Source of the DNA: Pseudeuparius sepicola
Taxonomy: Eukaryota; Arthropoda; Insecta; Coleoptera; Anthribidae
Direction of reading: 5' to 3'
DNA length: 64,000 bases
Assembly (NCBI GenBank): GCA_963920635.1
Contig: OY987302.1
Span: 43,837,500 to 43,901,499, forward strand
Every line of letters begins with the position of its first letter. Position 1 is the stretch's first letter. The position numbers and the translations under genes are program-made. The notes below the pieces were generated by a model. That model was not told the origin of the DNA, did not search any database, and saw nothing but the letters and a program-made list of their open reading frames with translations. Shown piece after piece: positions 12,997-25,955 of this stretch.

Positions 12997-14122
12997 CATG
13001 CGTAATGGAGTGCCTACATTATGTAATAAAAACGGCAATAAAAATAAATTGTTGTCAAAAAATATGTTATAATATGCTATATTCAGGGTGTATCTGCAAG
13101 CATTTCCCAGCTCTAGAAACCAGATTGATTGTGTGGACGAAAATAAAATAATGACCTAAGTAAGTTAACTAATAAGAAATAAGTTCCATTCAAAAATATG
13201 CCGTAAATACTAGTCGTATATGAATTTGTATTTTGGAAAAAAGATCGATGTTGAAGAAACTATTAATTTGATGCGAAGTAATTTTGATAAGGGGTGTTGT
13301 TCTCGTACGGGATGAGAAAGGGAAATTGAGTCGTCGAGATGAGCAATACAGCTTGCGAACTGACTTCAATAAAAGTGGTGGGTTAGGTCAGTTACAACAG
13401 AACACAATGCATTTAACCGGAGTTTAAACCTCACGACAAGATCAAATTCATATTTTTTGTAATAAACGAGTATGTTCACGTCAACTTAAATCAAATTCCT
13501 GTAACGTCCCCACAAAGTAATCAAGAAATCGCGCGAAAACAGTATAATATTTTATGTAAACATTTTATTACTCGTTTAGCTATAGTTGAGTGGTAATTAT
13601 TGTCTGTTTGAAAATGTCTGGCAAATGTTTTCTAGAATGAAATATGTGTTGCCGCATCTCCGGGTGTGTTCCCTGCCAAAAAAACAAAGATAAAAGCTAA
13701 CCCAACATACTTCAATAATGTATTCATAAATTCATTCAATGGGAAAAACTACGAGGCGGGTTCGTAATTTAAAACGAGCTTAAGAAATGCGGTGCCTAAT
13801 AAAACAATTTCATTATGGGAGTTTTGCATTATTCGAGTAAAATGCAGCAAAGAAAACCAATTAACACACGCATTACACACGATATTTTATCTACAACCGT
13901 GTAGTATCTTTTTAAATATTAAAATTTAATTTTATTTAAAATATATAATAATACGTCCCTTTCCTAGTGATGGTAATACTGTACGAGTACGTGTCATTAA
14001 GATGAAGTCACCTGCCATTACATCAGGGAGGGCGGAAATTTACTATTACCGCGCGGCGTGCAGTAATGTGAGACTTACCACACTATAGGCAGTATGTGTA
14101 ATCCTTATATTGTAGATAATAG

Positions 14123-14161
14123 CACAGACATATATAGCTTCGCTAGCTGTATATGTCTGTG
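14123..14161. repeat. Short perfect-like hairpin
   Basis: CACAGACATATATAGCT and its reverse complement (one mismatch) surround a 5-base loop. It could be a solo MITE core or a structured RNA; nothing else supports a function. Confidence 0.5.
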
Positions 14162-15522
14162 ATAATAGTATATACAAAATATAGAGTGACTGGCAGAACG
14201 GGCGCAACAAATAGGATTTTTTTATTTTGCACCTAAATAAAAAAAAATGACTAATAGGACCCGAAAAACTTCATGCAGATATCGCGGTATACGAGGGGGG
14301 GGGTCAAAAACTTAAACGCGGCACCTTCCCTTATTCTGAGTCGTAGAGAAAAATAGTATAAGACAAAGTTGTTTGCAATGAAAAAATTTATAGGTATAAG
14401 TAGGTACAAAATCATGGCCTTCTATTTAAAAAATATTTTTTAATTTTTTTAGTCGCAGAAGGAAATGTTATTTATTTTTTATTTTTATTATTCAATCCTT
14501 TCGCGTTCGCGCGAAATAGGGTATTGGCATTTATACTGACCGTGGCTAATTAATTGGAAATATGAAAAATCCCACAGAATAGTAGTATTTCCTGTCTAAA
14601 AGTAATGCATCACTGTATAAAAATGAACATTGACGATATTGAATCGTGTTCCAAGTGAGTTTATTTATATTTTACCAGGGTAGCTCGAGAACAGGCGCCT
14701 CGGCAATAAAATATGAGACAAAACACTTTTTTAACCATATTAAACCGCACCTGGTATTAGTAGTAAAAAGAGATGATGGAGGCAGAGAAGATATATATTG
14801 TAGTATAGTAAAAACAAGTGACTGCATGCTCGCCTAATATAATATCACCAATTCTTGCATGGGTTACACTGTTATATCTTGGATAATTTTTTTCAGAAAA
14901 AATCAAAAGGGTCGAAAATAATCTGAGGTAGGTGCAAATCCAACCAACTTCATCAATATCTATTTGACAATGTTTTTACGTTTAATATTCCACAATCCAA
15001 TAGCAGTAATATAGTCATACTGTTATTACAAGTATGTACTAACATCATCGAATTTCTTGACAAAAAAGCCTCTAGGAAGGTGTAAATAAACGTAGAAACA
15101 TCGGCAATTTTGCTATCTTCCGCTATCTGAAGTAGAAAGACCTTGAGTAAGTCCCCAACGGGCGATAGATATTTTGCTGGGTCAAGAAAAAAGGATCCGG
15201 GATCCCAGTTGGGCTACTGGTATCATATACTGTGATGCTAGCCCGAGGAGCATGCGAGTCATTTGCAGACATAATTTTCACAGGTTCCCAAGGAATGCAA
15301 CTTTGTTGACGACAAGCGAAGGCCGCCCACAATATGTTTTTCTGATAAAACAATGATAAAACATTTTCTTTTCTGTCCGCGATTTTTTCTGATAAAGATC
15401 AGACAAGATTATATTAAATGAGCCACTTGAAATTGGCACCCTGTGTATACGACTTGAAACAGAAGTACACCGGTTATCTTGATTATATACATAAGTATTT
15501 CACGTATACTGTAACAGCAAAA

Positions 15523-15552
15523 TACGGGCCAGCCCAATTTGGCTGGCCCGTA
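15523..15552. repeat. GC-rich 12-bp stem hairpin
   Basis: TACGGGCCAGCC, a 6-base loop CAATTT, and GGCTGGCCCGTA form a perfect stem in otherwise AT-rich DNA. A weak extension (CAAAA before, CTTTTG after) suggests the centre of a decayed palindromic element. Confidence 0.55.
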
Positions 15553-16738
15553 CTTTTGTTTGTCTATTGCATTCCATGAGTACACAATTTTCGCAGCGTC
15601 CACTTCACAGGTTTTCATTTCCATTTTTAGTTGGTTGGAAACTTTTCTATTTCTAGCTTTCATGATGAGTTGTTTGGTAGATTGCGCAAGGGCAATAAGT
15701 GAAAAAGTAAAATCTACAGCGCAAAGTCAGGCTCACCCAGCCAGCATTGAAACTTTTTCAGAATAAAGAAACTTGTATAATATTCGGAAAGTGTTCTCAA
15801 GAGTTAGCCCATAATAACAGAGTTAAATAGACCTTATAAGCACCGAAAGTTAAGAAATTTAAAAATCTAACAGCTCTAGGGTGTTTCACTTTTCTTTAAT
15901 ACCTATCGATCTCGATGGAATAAAAATACTTTTTCCCCTCCGCGCTTTTTCATAAACAAGACGTTTAAATTTTATGAAAGAATAAAATTAATATTTGAAA
16001 AAATAATAATGATTCATTGAATTTTTAATTAAATTATCTTTGTGTCACAAGAAAAACTCCAACAATATTTAATAATATTGATTTTTTACATATTATCATA
16101 TTTCACCTATTCTGTGAACTCAATTTTATATGAAATTCTGAAAAATTATTTTATTTAAGTATGTAATCCCTAAATGTTTAGACGAAAACTCCCGCGAAAT
16201 CTATAGACTTAAAATTATCAGTATTAAAAGTGAATCGCCCTTTGTATTTTATAACCATCAACGTCACTTGATGTTTCAGCATTGAGTGAAAGATATGGAA
16301 AAAGAAACAACGGCTGTTGAACAAATTCTACAACACATAGGCATGGGTGGTCTAAATATTAAATCAGTCAACAATATAATTTTAATAATTGGATATGATT
16401 TTTTAGTCACCAGTGTTTTTCATATTAACTGTCGTATTTATCCATCTTTCCAGTGTGAATCAAAATACCTATTAGGTACCCAATAAAACTTTATAAAATT
16501 GGATATGTACCATGTACCTAATTATTAAAATCGTTTATTGGAATAGTGAAATAAGAACATGTTGGTAAACATCAGTAAAGCTGTAGCCTAAATTAAATAG
16601 GACTGGCCTCTTCCCATTTTCTTTACACAGGATGATTCAGTCTAAAAAGGAGAATGCGAAAAAAAATTGTTTGCAGAAGTCCAAAAACATGGGCAAATCA
16701 ATCTAAGTACCCGAATAACTCGTCGCTCCGGTATTCTA

Positions 16739-18035
16739 CAGGGTGTCTCATTTTGATCTGGAACACCCCTGTAAAATTTGAATTGGCTTACTGATTTTAA
16801 TGAATTTTTTTTGTATACAGGGCCCTCCTAGGCGTACTTATCAAACACTTTTCAATGACCATACGATTAGTCCAGTGCCGGATTAAAAAAAAATTTCGAC
16901 CCAAATTTTCGAGTTAAGGTATCAGCGATTTTTTATCGGAAATCTGATAACGTTTCATTAATCAGCGCCCCTGAGAACCCCCAGATTCCAAATTTCAAGA
17001 AATTATTCCCACAAATTATACTTTTTACACTGCATCACAATTGCAAAAAATCAAAATTTCAATTTGAGTTCAGCTATTAACGTGCCTATGGAAACAGGTG
17101 AAAATGGTAAAAAGAGGTCCACAGGGGACAATAGTAATAAACCTAATCGGAAACTGTACTCGGTTTCTCTTTTCATTATTGCTGTACAGTACAAATTTTA
17201 TGCCATTTTGAGACGCAAGACAGCTCGCTGTCGTCGCAGGCAGTCGTGCAAGTGCAAACACTTTGCGAAACGTTAATTTTTACATTTTTTTGTTACAAAT
17301 AATAAAGTATAAGATTATACACTACAAAGTAGGTACTTATTTGAAGAATGTAATTAAAAGCAGCAATATTGTAAACGGCAGAAATGTATTGACGAATCGA
17401 TTAGAAATTACATTTTATACCCACTAAATTATTTTTAACACCTAAATTATTTTAGCAACATCAACCCCTGAATAACATTTGTTGTAAATGCATAAACTGA
17501 CATTTCTGCAAGCCATTGTTTTTCCACGGCTGCCTGCGACGGCAGCGAGCTCTCTTGCGTCTCAAATGGCATAAAATTTGTACTGTACAGCAATAATGAA
17601 AAGAGAAACCGAGTACAGTTTCCGTTCAGGTTTATTACTATTGTCCCCTGTGGACCTCTTTTTACCATTTTCACTTGTTTCCATAGCCACCTTAATAGCT
17701 GAATTCAAATTGAAATTTTGATTTTTTGCAATTGTGATGCAGTGTAAAAAGTATAATTTGTGGGAATAATTTCTTGAAATTTGGAATCTGGGGGTTTTCA
17801 GGGGCGCTGATTAACGGCACTTTATCAGATTTCCGATAAAAAAATCGCTGATACCTTAACTCGAAAATTTGGGTCAAAAAATTTTTTTAATCCGGCCCTG
17901 GAATAATCGTATGGTCATTGAAAAGTGTTTGATAAGTACGTCTAGGAGGGCCCTGTATACAAAAAAAAATTCGTTAAAATCCGTAAGCCAGTTCAAATTT
18001 TACAGGGGTGTTCCAGATCAAAATGAGACACCCTG
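16739..18035. mobile_element. Long-hairpin MITE, about 1.3 kb, TA target duplication
   Basis: Begins CAGGGTGTCTCATTTTGATC and ends in the reverse complement, flanked on both sides by TA (16737-16738 and 18036-18037). Arms of about 530 bp (to roughly 17270 and from roughly 17500) match with scattered differences. Mirror-image short frames at 17064-17276 and 17447-17674 are by-products of the palindrome. The central 200 bp is not repeated. Confidence 0.85.
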
Positions 18036-18487
18036 TATGTTGCCGCTTGTGCGCACCGCGCACTTACGGCGTAGGTACCTATTATAACCAGCCCGCTTTC
18101 CACCGCCAGCTGTTCGGGCGAACGACCTCTGGACCGCCAGCGGCAAATCACCACTAGCCAGTTCTATACCCTGGTCTATACCATACCACATACCTCGGTA
18201 CAGCGCAAGTAGAATCTGCCTGCTACACGAGAAAATTACTAGCGGTACAATGTTATAGAAATATCTTAGTGTGGCTTATTACTGTAGCATAACAGATCTC
18301 TTATTCGCTCTATAGGGGGTGCTAAGTTCTGACGTTCACGAACAGTAGTGCCAGGTAGTGCGTTTTGGTGCTTTTGTAAATTCTGTGTGCAGTTTGAATT
18401 GATGCTCGACACATTTTTGAACATTACGTTGATATTTACAAAAGAATAGAAAATGATTTAGATTGGGAAATCAAAAAGGTAAGAAAA

Positions 18488-18720
18488 TAACTTAGACCAT
18501 GATTTTTTTATCGTCACAACAGAAAGATATTTTCTAAAAATGTATAAACCACAATTTGTTTACATGTTTTGAGATTTCTGCGCAACAGCCTTGACGCGCG
18601 CGCTTATACCAACTGACTAGGAAAGCGCCGTTAAGAAGGGGTTTTAATACAATTCTTAAAATATTTTTTGTTGACTTTAGAATTAGTTTTATTTCAGATT
18701 CGTATCAAGCTGTTTTTCCA
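18488..18720. repeat. Decayed copy of the 9.4-10.3 kb element
   Basis: Contains the direct match to 9436-9490 and, at 18585-18720, the inverted match to 10130-10260. A donor-like AAAAAGGTAAGAAAAT at about 18474 follows an open stretch and might be the remains of a spliced element gene. Confidence 0.4.
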
Positions 18721-21215
18721 CCTGCGTTTAAAATTTTTTATATCATGACTGAATCACCCAGTATACCACAGGTCAAAGACCAATTTAAAGTTGAAGATCA
18801 TCAAGTGCTGACAGCAAGAAAATTACAATGATGCTCGAAAAAAACTATTCCCAATATAGAGTGCGCGTGACTGAGAGATTACATCACTTTGTAACTGCCG
18901 AACGGGCTGAAAAGAAAACGAGTCGAGGTGGGTCGCGCAAACGAGTTTTTAAGTAAACGGGAGAAAAATTCAGATCGCAGTATAAAGGAACAACGGGTTT
19001 TGATTGCTCTGAACCCAACATTTACTTACGAAACAACTTTCATTTTGCACTTTAGATACACGTTTACTCACTACCACATGTGCTGTGTTTTATAATTGAA
19101 AATACATATGGTGCATGCTAGAAATAAATAAATCTAGATTAGCAGACTTCAAATCATTTTACTTTTCTAAATTACCAAACACAAAGGGCGATGTCTAGTA
19201 CAAATTTAAATCCAGTTGAACCTACCTATTTTTAAATTAAATTCGTTTGTTACTTATATATTTATGAGTGAAGGTCTGTATAGAATTAAGCATACAGAAT
19301 TATTTTCCCATGATACTACTCGTTTAATAACTAATAAGGTAGGATCACTTGTGGAGCAAATTTTGAGCCGATTCGCGCATGCCGTCATGGCGTGACAAAA
19401 TGTTATATTTAAACCGAGAACGATTGAAGAGCCTCAGGACCGCCGTACTTGCTCCCTTCTAGGCGTCGTGGTCTCGCGGGGCCTGCTGATGTTCGATATG
19501 AAAGGCGATAATCAAAAGCAGAAATTTGTTCCTTTTCCATAATGTGTGAACAGCCCATAACAACTCAATAAACCATATTAAAAATTATGTATCATGGTAC
19601 AACGCGGGAAAGGTTTTATTTGGCCAGAAAATGCATCATATTCTGAATATCACCTCTGACCGGTCCCAAACAATTCGCTGTTCCAACAATTTGTTATAGA
19701 TTGAATATAAGCCGATTTCTCTGGTCTAGCACCATATTCCTTCCTTTGCAGATAACTCACACTTACATAAAGATACCTAAGACCGTCATTTATGGCACTT
19801 CCATTTTAACTTCGCTGGAGCACATTTAATTAGGTACAAGCCGGTATTTTTTTGTGATATCGGGTTGCCTATGGGTTGACTCCCAAAGTCTTAAGACTTA
19901 TTGTCAATGTTCTGTTTCACGTTATAGTTGCCCAGCTACAACTTTTACAATTCAATATACGAGCAATTCAACAATGCTATATCTCTATAATTTAACTGTC
20001 ACTCCTACATGCGTTAAGTTGTTTTGGCTTCTTGCCCGCCCTATGCAATACGTCTCAACATCGCACAGTTACATTTTTATGAAATGAGTCAATCTGCCTG
20101 ATGTATACATCTTCGTTCTTGCCCTTAACTGATGTCAGCTAAATCATTCTATTATGCCAGTCTTGAGGTAATTGTAAGACTAGTTCGGCTTTCAGTGTAA
20201 ATAAAACCATGTAGTACTGCAATATTGCAATTATCTATTTTGTATATCATAGGATAATTTTAATATATCTGGAAATATACACTCCAACTTTAAGACCTAC
20301 CAGACTTGACAAACTGAGGGGAACTTGTTTCCTGCGAGGTTTACTACAAAGAGTACAAAAACAGCTAGAGCAAACCGTGGGCAAAGTTTGGTGATGTTTA
20401 ATCTTGTTTTAAAATTGGAGATGGCAAAGAATAAATAAAGCCTGCAGTACAAAAATTGTGCGTGGAACCGGCATTTCCACCCAAGTTTAAAAATTTTGAA
20501 ATTCAGTTTAAAAGCCGCGTTTTGGCAACGAGATGTATTTACATTTTGCATCGTTGATGTAGGTACACTAAGGATGATTCATTTGCTCTGAAAAGTGTAA
20601 ATCAAGTTCTGAGTATTTCATCAAAAGGGAACATTAAGATGATTTATTCCTTTGTGGCAAGTTTAAACGCAATAGGTACCTATATAGGTACCGATAAACA
20701 GACGATAATTAAATTCGATAAAATTGTTACAATATCGGTTAAAAGGTAGGTATCAGTTATTACACGTGGATCTGATAATGAGTTCCGCTTTTATAAACAA
20801 ATAAACTCGCCAATAACTATTCGGCCTTTGGTATCTCATTTGGTATGCAGGGTGGAACTGAATCATCTCTTTTTCCCTTGTTTTTGAGATACAATTTAGA
20901 AATTTGGCATGTTACTTTATAAATGTCACTATTTGACGAATAAATGCATTTTTTCCGCTTCCGGTTTTACCAGAAGTGACATTCACTTTCGTTTTTTAAA
21001 TGGAACACTTTGAATATTATTTAAGTTCTGGATTCTTCTTGATATACTGACACCAACGATGCCTCAGACATTTTGACTGACAGAAAGTGGTTTTTCTTTA
21101 AGTTATTTGGATTTGTGATAATAAACTAACGGTGGCTATGAAATTTTAACAACAGAAAACATTTATTGAAGAACAATGTTAACACAAACAAATGGTAACT
21201 CTACACGGAGATTTA
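18721..21215. other. No recognisable gene
   Basis: AT-rich; short frames only. GCAGGGTGGAACTGAATC near 20848 looks like a MITE terminus; no clean partner was found. Confidence 0.4.
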
Positions 21216-21480
21216 TTACCATAGTAAGTGTTCGAAATGCCTGCCATTCACTTGAATGCATTTTCGCATTCTTCGTTCCAAATTTCGGATTGCCTTCCAA
21301 AGTTCTCGTCGAGTTATGGCTTAAATTGCTTGCCTAACCCTTTGTTCCAGATCTTGTGCAGTTGTAGGAGGTGAAGAAATAATCAACATTTTTTTAAATA
21401 TCCCCAAATAAAAAGAGTCAAATCAGGAGGCCTTGGAGGCTACCTTCTCAGACTTGCGTTCCGATCCACTCGTCCCCAAA
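21216..21480 (-). pseudogene. C-terminal fragment of a mariner/Tc1-type transposase
   Basis: The minus strand reads through the end of a DDE transposase. A PPRPPDLT segment, which stands for the usual PPRSPDLTPLDFFLWG signature, is followed by IWGYLK, a 'TTAQDLEQRV' helix and a terminal NGRHFEHL motif. The catalytic domain upstream is missing, two in-frame stops interrupt the fragment, and a short deletion removes residues after PPDLT. It is a dead relic. Family knowledge: such proteins cut and paste TA-flanked elements. The order and wording of the motifs make the assignment fairly safe although I could not search. Confidence 0.75.
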
Positions 21481-21539
21481 AGTGACAGATCTAATGATAA
21501 AATTTGTAAGAAAATGTACGAGTTCTTTAGAAAAAAATA

Positions 21540-21650
21540 ATGAAGGAAGTTTGATTTTTCAATTCCATGATATTGATTCTGGCGCGAAGTATAAGGACAA
21601 ATTTCTTGAAAATGGTAAAAAAAAGTTGGTTCTGACGAGCCTACCAGAGA
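21540..21650. repeat. Dispersed repeat, partner at 24745-24855
   Basis: The text TTTGATTTTTCAATT...GATATTGATTCTGG...ACAAATTTCTTGAAAA is repeated in the same orientation at about 24760 with modest divergence. Confidence 0.55.
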
Positions 21651-22164
21651 TGATTTAAATCAGTTTAAAGCGATTTTTTTTAATAAAATCATTATTACAA
21701 TCAGGATACTTAAAAATATATCTATTCATAGAAGGGAAACTTTAAAATCGTTTTGGATACAAAAACAAAACCGAAAACTTGTTATAACAATATTTATTAT
21801 AATACTTGAAAAGGGATTTAGCAGCTTTTCACAAAAATGCAACTGTCCAAAAATCCTTCTAAAAAGAAACAGAGAGCCTAATCTGAAAATAAAAACTGAA
21901 TATTGTTTAACTTTATTGTGGTTTATTGTGGGTAAAATGACTTGTGAAGTGTATAAGAAATAAGAAGTACCTATACTTTACTGATCCGAGTGTTTTTTTA
22001 TTCATGCTTGAAAATATTTTTTCGTTTGACGAAACAAGATATAAACAGTTAAAAATATGCATGTTGAAAATAACTAGCCAACATTAATTTAAAAAACAAA
22101 ATAAAAAAAAAAACAGGATATTTTTAAAAAGATCGTTGATTTTTTTTAATCATGATTTTCATCA

Positions 22165-22680
22165 ACCCTGCTACCAACCATTTTTATTTATAATAGAAAT
22201 TGCATCACAATACAATATTAAAAAATTATGAGTAGAATTATCTCTGATGAGCAGTCTAACAAACGCCCTGTATAAGGAACCTAAAAACTTATAAAACCCG
22301 GTTATTTGCCGCACTTATCATCGTAGATGTAAAAAATTTCGATGCAATATGTTGCTTACTTTTAGAAATACGACAAAAATTTAATTTAAAAAATTGAATT
22401 TATCTCTCTGCAAACTAAAGCCGATAGGTCAACAGCTCATAGGGTCCTTTTTTACATTCTACCTGCCGTAATTATTGCTGCAATTTTCTGAAACATAATA
22501 ACAATTCTCACTCTTACGATACCTATCCAGAAGCAACCAAATGGTTGTTTGGAGGAGGAGTGGTACTTAATGTAATTATTCGAGCAATTACTATTATTTT
22601 ATCTTCATTGCCTTGCCAGTTACGGCTAGGGCCGACTTTCTCGATAATAGTATTATGGGATAACATTCGCTCCAGTATGT
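22165..22680. repeat. About 0.5-kb dispersed repeat, uninterrupted copy
   Basis: It recurs in direct orientation at 24840-25650. Shared landmarks are TTTTTATTTATAATAGAAAT, TAAAACCCGGTTATTTGCCG and TATGGGATAACATTCGCTC. This copy lacks the 377-bp MITE present in the other and so shows the empty site (CATCGTAGATG, TA at 22324-22325). Confidence 0.75.
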
Positions 22681-22779
22681 ACCTACTTTAAAAAATTGAA
22701 AGGACCTTATTGACAAAACAGGTTATTCGAAATGTCCGTGAAGTCAGGTCCTAGAATATTCCAATGGACCAATAATAAT

Positions 22780-23650
22780 ACAATATTATCGTAATCGAGG
22801 ACACAAGGGAAGTGATGGTGTATAAAAAACTGAGGGGTATAGGAGTATAGAAAAAAACTGTAAGGGTGTCGTCGACAGTAGTGTCGCAAGAAATTCTAAA
22901 GAATATTCTGACTGTTTTGTGCAAATCAATCTTGACATCAAAAATATTTGTAGGCGACTCGTAGGGGATGTAGGGGTATAGAAGAAAACCTATAGTGGTG
23001 TTCGGCAAAACGACAGTGGCGTCACAAAAAAATCCCAAGAAGAAAGTACTGATTTTTTGTGTAAATCAAAACGGGAATATTTCCTCCTGTATCGTCTCAA
23101 TCTCAAAGATATTGTGGGGAACGCGTGGGGGATGTAAGAGCAGAAAAAACCTGTAGGGTGCCGTGAGAAACGGCAGTGGCGACGCAAAAAAAAATCCAAA
23201 TAAAGAAATTTATATTTTTTGTGTAAATCAATCTCAATCTTAAATATATTTGTGGGAGACTCGCAGGGAATGAGTATATAGAAAAATCCTGCAGGGGTGC
23301 CGTGATAAACGACAGTGGGGTCGGAAAAAAATTCCAAAGAAAAAAATGCCGAATTGCTTGGTGTTAATCAATTTCAATCTCAGATATCTTTGTGGGAACT
23401 TGTAGGGAATGTAGGAGTATATAAAAAACCTGTCTCAAGCATATTTGTGGGAGATCCGTAGGGGATGTAGAAGTATAGAAAAAAATCTGTAGGGGTGTAG
23501 TGACAAACGACAGTGGCGTTGATTTTTTCTGTGTAAATCAATCTCAAAGATATATTTGTGGGGTACGCGCGTAGGGGATGTAGGAGTATAGAAAAAACTT
23601 GTAGAGGTGCTGTGACAAACGACAGTGGCATGGCAAAAAATCCGTATAGA
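22780..23650. repeat. Satellite-like tandem array, about six units
   Basis: Units of roughly 110-200 bp (mostly about 140) share GTAGGGGATGTAGGAGTATA, then GACAGTGGCGTC, a poly-A run, and GTGTAAATCAATCTCAA. GACAGTGGC-type landmarks lie near 22875, 23011, 23171, 23311, 23508 and 23620. One unit near 23400 is internally deleted. The similar minus-strand frames across the array are by-products of the repetition and are not called as genes. Confidence 0.8.
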
Positions 23651-24639
23651 CGTTTATAATTTTTAAAGCCGATTACTACCAAAAAAGGGCTCATAACTAA
23701 AAAATAGCACGGTTGGATGATAGACAAGCAATTCTAAAGTCAATTATGACACACCGAAAAAAATTAATTTTTTTAGGTTTTAGTTTGAGATTTTTTAAAA
23801 TATCCAAAATGTGTCATTGTGGAAATTTTTAACTGAAAATTTGCATATAGGGGTAAAATCAATTTCGAAGGAACTTTCTAAATACATTTTTGGAGAAAAT
23901 AACAAATAAAGCCTATTTTGGCGAAATGTCACTTTTGACAGGTATGTCAAATGACGTCACGACGTTCAATGGTCTCATTTCGAATCTTTTAGAACGCAGA
24001 GATGATCGCCCCAGAGTAGTTTCATGTTAGTAAACTTTTTGGCGAGCACTGTATATATTTTTATTCATTTATAAGTACACTGTCTTACAGAAAAGAAGCC
24101 AATTACAAGACGGGTATATATTCAAGATCTTCTCGGTCTCTTTTAATCCACCATCGGCATGGCCTTTTTCGTCGAGGTACTACACATTTTATGACGTCCT
24201 TCTGTTCTTCTGTTGGTGCCTATGGGTAGAAACAGAGCTCAACCGTTCACCGTTTCACTGACTGCCATTTCTATGCATACAATTAAATTTAATCAAAAAC
24301 AATTTGATAAAAAAGGACACACACGTTATTGCGTTATAGTGTGATGCAATAAAAGTATACATAGACAGCTATAACTGAATTTTATAAGCAGGAATAAATG
24401 TTGGGTTCATTGCTTTTTCGATGTTTACATCCTAGTTTAAATTTAGATAATTTTTGTTATCTAGCTTCTGGCTTGATTAGTTGGACTCATTTATACTTTG
24501 CAATTGAATGATAAACACAATAATATTTAAACACTTCTTATCTTTGTAAGTACTCAGCGCACAGAAACCAAATAAAATAAGTAGGTATATGTTTGATAGT
24601 CGCGATTTGATGGAAATGCATAATATGTGGGCCGGAGCA

Positions 24640-25650
24640 AGGTGTACAGGGTATTTCGGAAAAACGTAACAAGAACTCTACGGCAGGTAGAACGAAAAAT
24701 ATTTTTTCCTATGGGCTATAGTTTTCGGGATGCAAGGTGTTAATCAATGAGGGAACTTTGATTTTTCAATTTCAGGATAATGATTTTGGGGCAAAGTAAA
24801 ATGACAAATTTCTTAAAAACGGTAAAATATGGGTTCTGACGACAGTTCCAACCATTTTTATTTATAATAGAAATTGCATCACAATATACGCTACTAAAAA
24901 AGTTGAGTGAAAATATCCTTGGAGAGCAGTCTGTATAAAACTTATAAAACCCGGTTATTTGCCGCCCTTAGCATCATATAGTCTATCCAAGATACAGCGG
25001 CAGTAGATATAAATAAAGTCACATGACCGCCTTGCGATCGATTACCAGGGTCGGACTAATATGAGATTCCCAGTGGCATGTAATTCTCAACTAATTCTTT
25101 TAGAATTTCTAAAATGTGTGTTTCTGCCTTTCGTGGATCTTTATAAATTTCCTTAAATTAAGTAGCAAAATTAATTTACAGAATATACTGCTCGCGATCC
25201 GATCTAAAATATGCAGAAAACTCGACTGAGGGCCGGCCCTGCATTCTGCTCGCCGCGTAAACACTTGACATTTTTATGACGGCCAGACCAATAAGAGAAT
25301 AGGTCACGTGGTGGCCAATGTTTTGATCCACTGCCACTGTATCTTGGATAGACTTTAGATTTCCAAATTTCAATACAACATGTTGCTTACTTTGAGACAT
25401 ACAACCAAAACTGATTTTATCACTCTGCAAATTAAAGTCTGAAACATGATAATAATAAGAATTGTCACTCTTACAATACTTCAAATTAAAGAGTACCTAC
25501 ACCAGAAGCAACCAAAATGCTTGCTTAAGGGAGGGGTGGCAATTATTCGAACAATTACTATTATTTTATCTTCATTGCCATTTACGGCTATAGGGCTGAC
25601 TTTCTCGATAGAAGTAATATGGGATAACATTCGCTCAAGTACTTCGGAAA
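24640..25650. repeat. Second copy of the 22.2-kb repeat, split by a MITE
   Basis: 24840-24978 and 25356-25650 align with 22165-22680. The extra 377 bp between them is the MITE listed next. The upstream part 24745-24855 matches 21540-21650. Confidence 0.7.
24979..25355. mobile_element. 377-bp MITE with 26-bp terminal inverted repeats and TA duplication
   Basis: The terminal repeats begin AGTCTATCCAAGATACAG on the left, with the reverse complement on the right (one mismatch in that stretch). TA flanks both sides (24977-24978, 25356-25357). The paralogous copy at 22165-22680 shows a single TA at the matching site, which defines the insertion precisely. The interior is more GC-rich than its surroundings and has no coding signal. 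Confidence 0.85.
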
Positions 25651-25671
25651 AACATAGAAAACCGTAGGCCA

Positions 25672-25734
25672 GCGGCCTCGGCAACTAAATTCCACATGAG
25701 TCATAAAAAGTTGAACTTCAGTGCCTTGGTACAT
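25672..25734. repeat. Fragment of the 9.63-kb hairpin repeat
   Basis: Shares CTCGGCAACTAAATTCCACA and the right hairpin arm with 9661-9721. Confidence 0.65.
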
Positions 25735-25955
25735 AAAACATAAATAACTATTAAAAAGGTTTTTTATTTATTATTTTATTTTATGCTTTCTAGTTAGTAC
25801 CTACGTCTTAATCCATGCACTTCTGATAACGTATCATTATCACAAAGCCTTTTTCCTGTGAGTTTTGAGCTACCATCTTGTAGCCATACTGAAGTTAGAA
25901 TGGCGTCAGTCCCGTGTTATGCTTGGCAAACTTTTTCATTTGGTTTTGATATCTA

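Larger units (their letters stand above)
12997..16736. other. No recognisable gene
   Basis: AT-rich. A frame at 14646-14837 is preceded by a plausible acceptor (TATATTTTACCAG at about 14678) and could be an exon, but I do not recognise the peptide. Two small hairpins are listed separately. Other short frames look like chance. Confidence 0.4.

Noticed and set aside
14646..14837. Possible exon after TATATTTTACCAG
   Set aside because: The acceptor looks fair but the peptide matches nothing I know and no donor or partner exon was identified.
15523..15552. GC hairpin as a transcription terminator
   Set aside because: Eukaryotic context with no adjacent gene; more likely a MITE core.
22751..23727. 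Three similar minus-strand frames as a small gene family
   Set aside because: They are translations of the tandem array; similarity comes from the repeat, and lengths do not follow codon structure.
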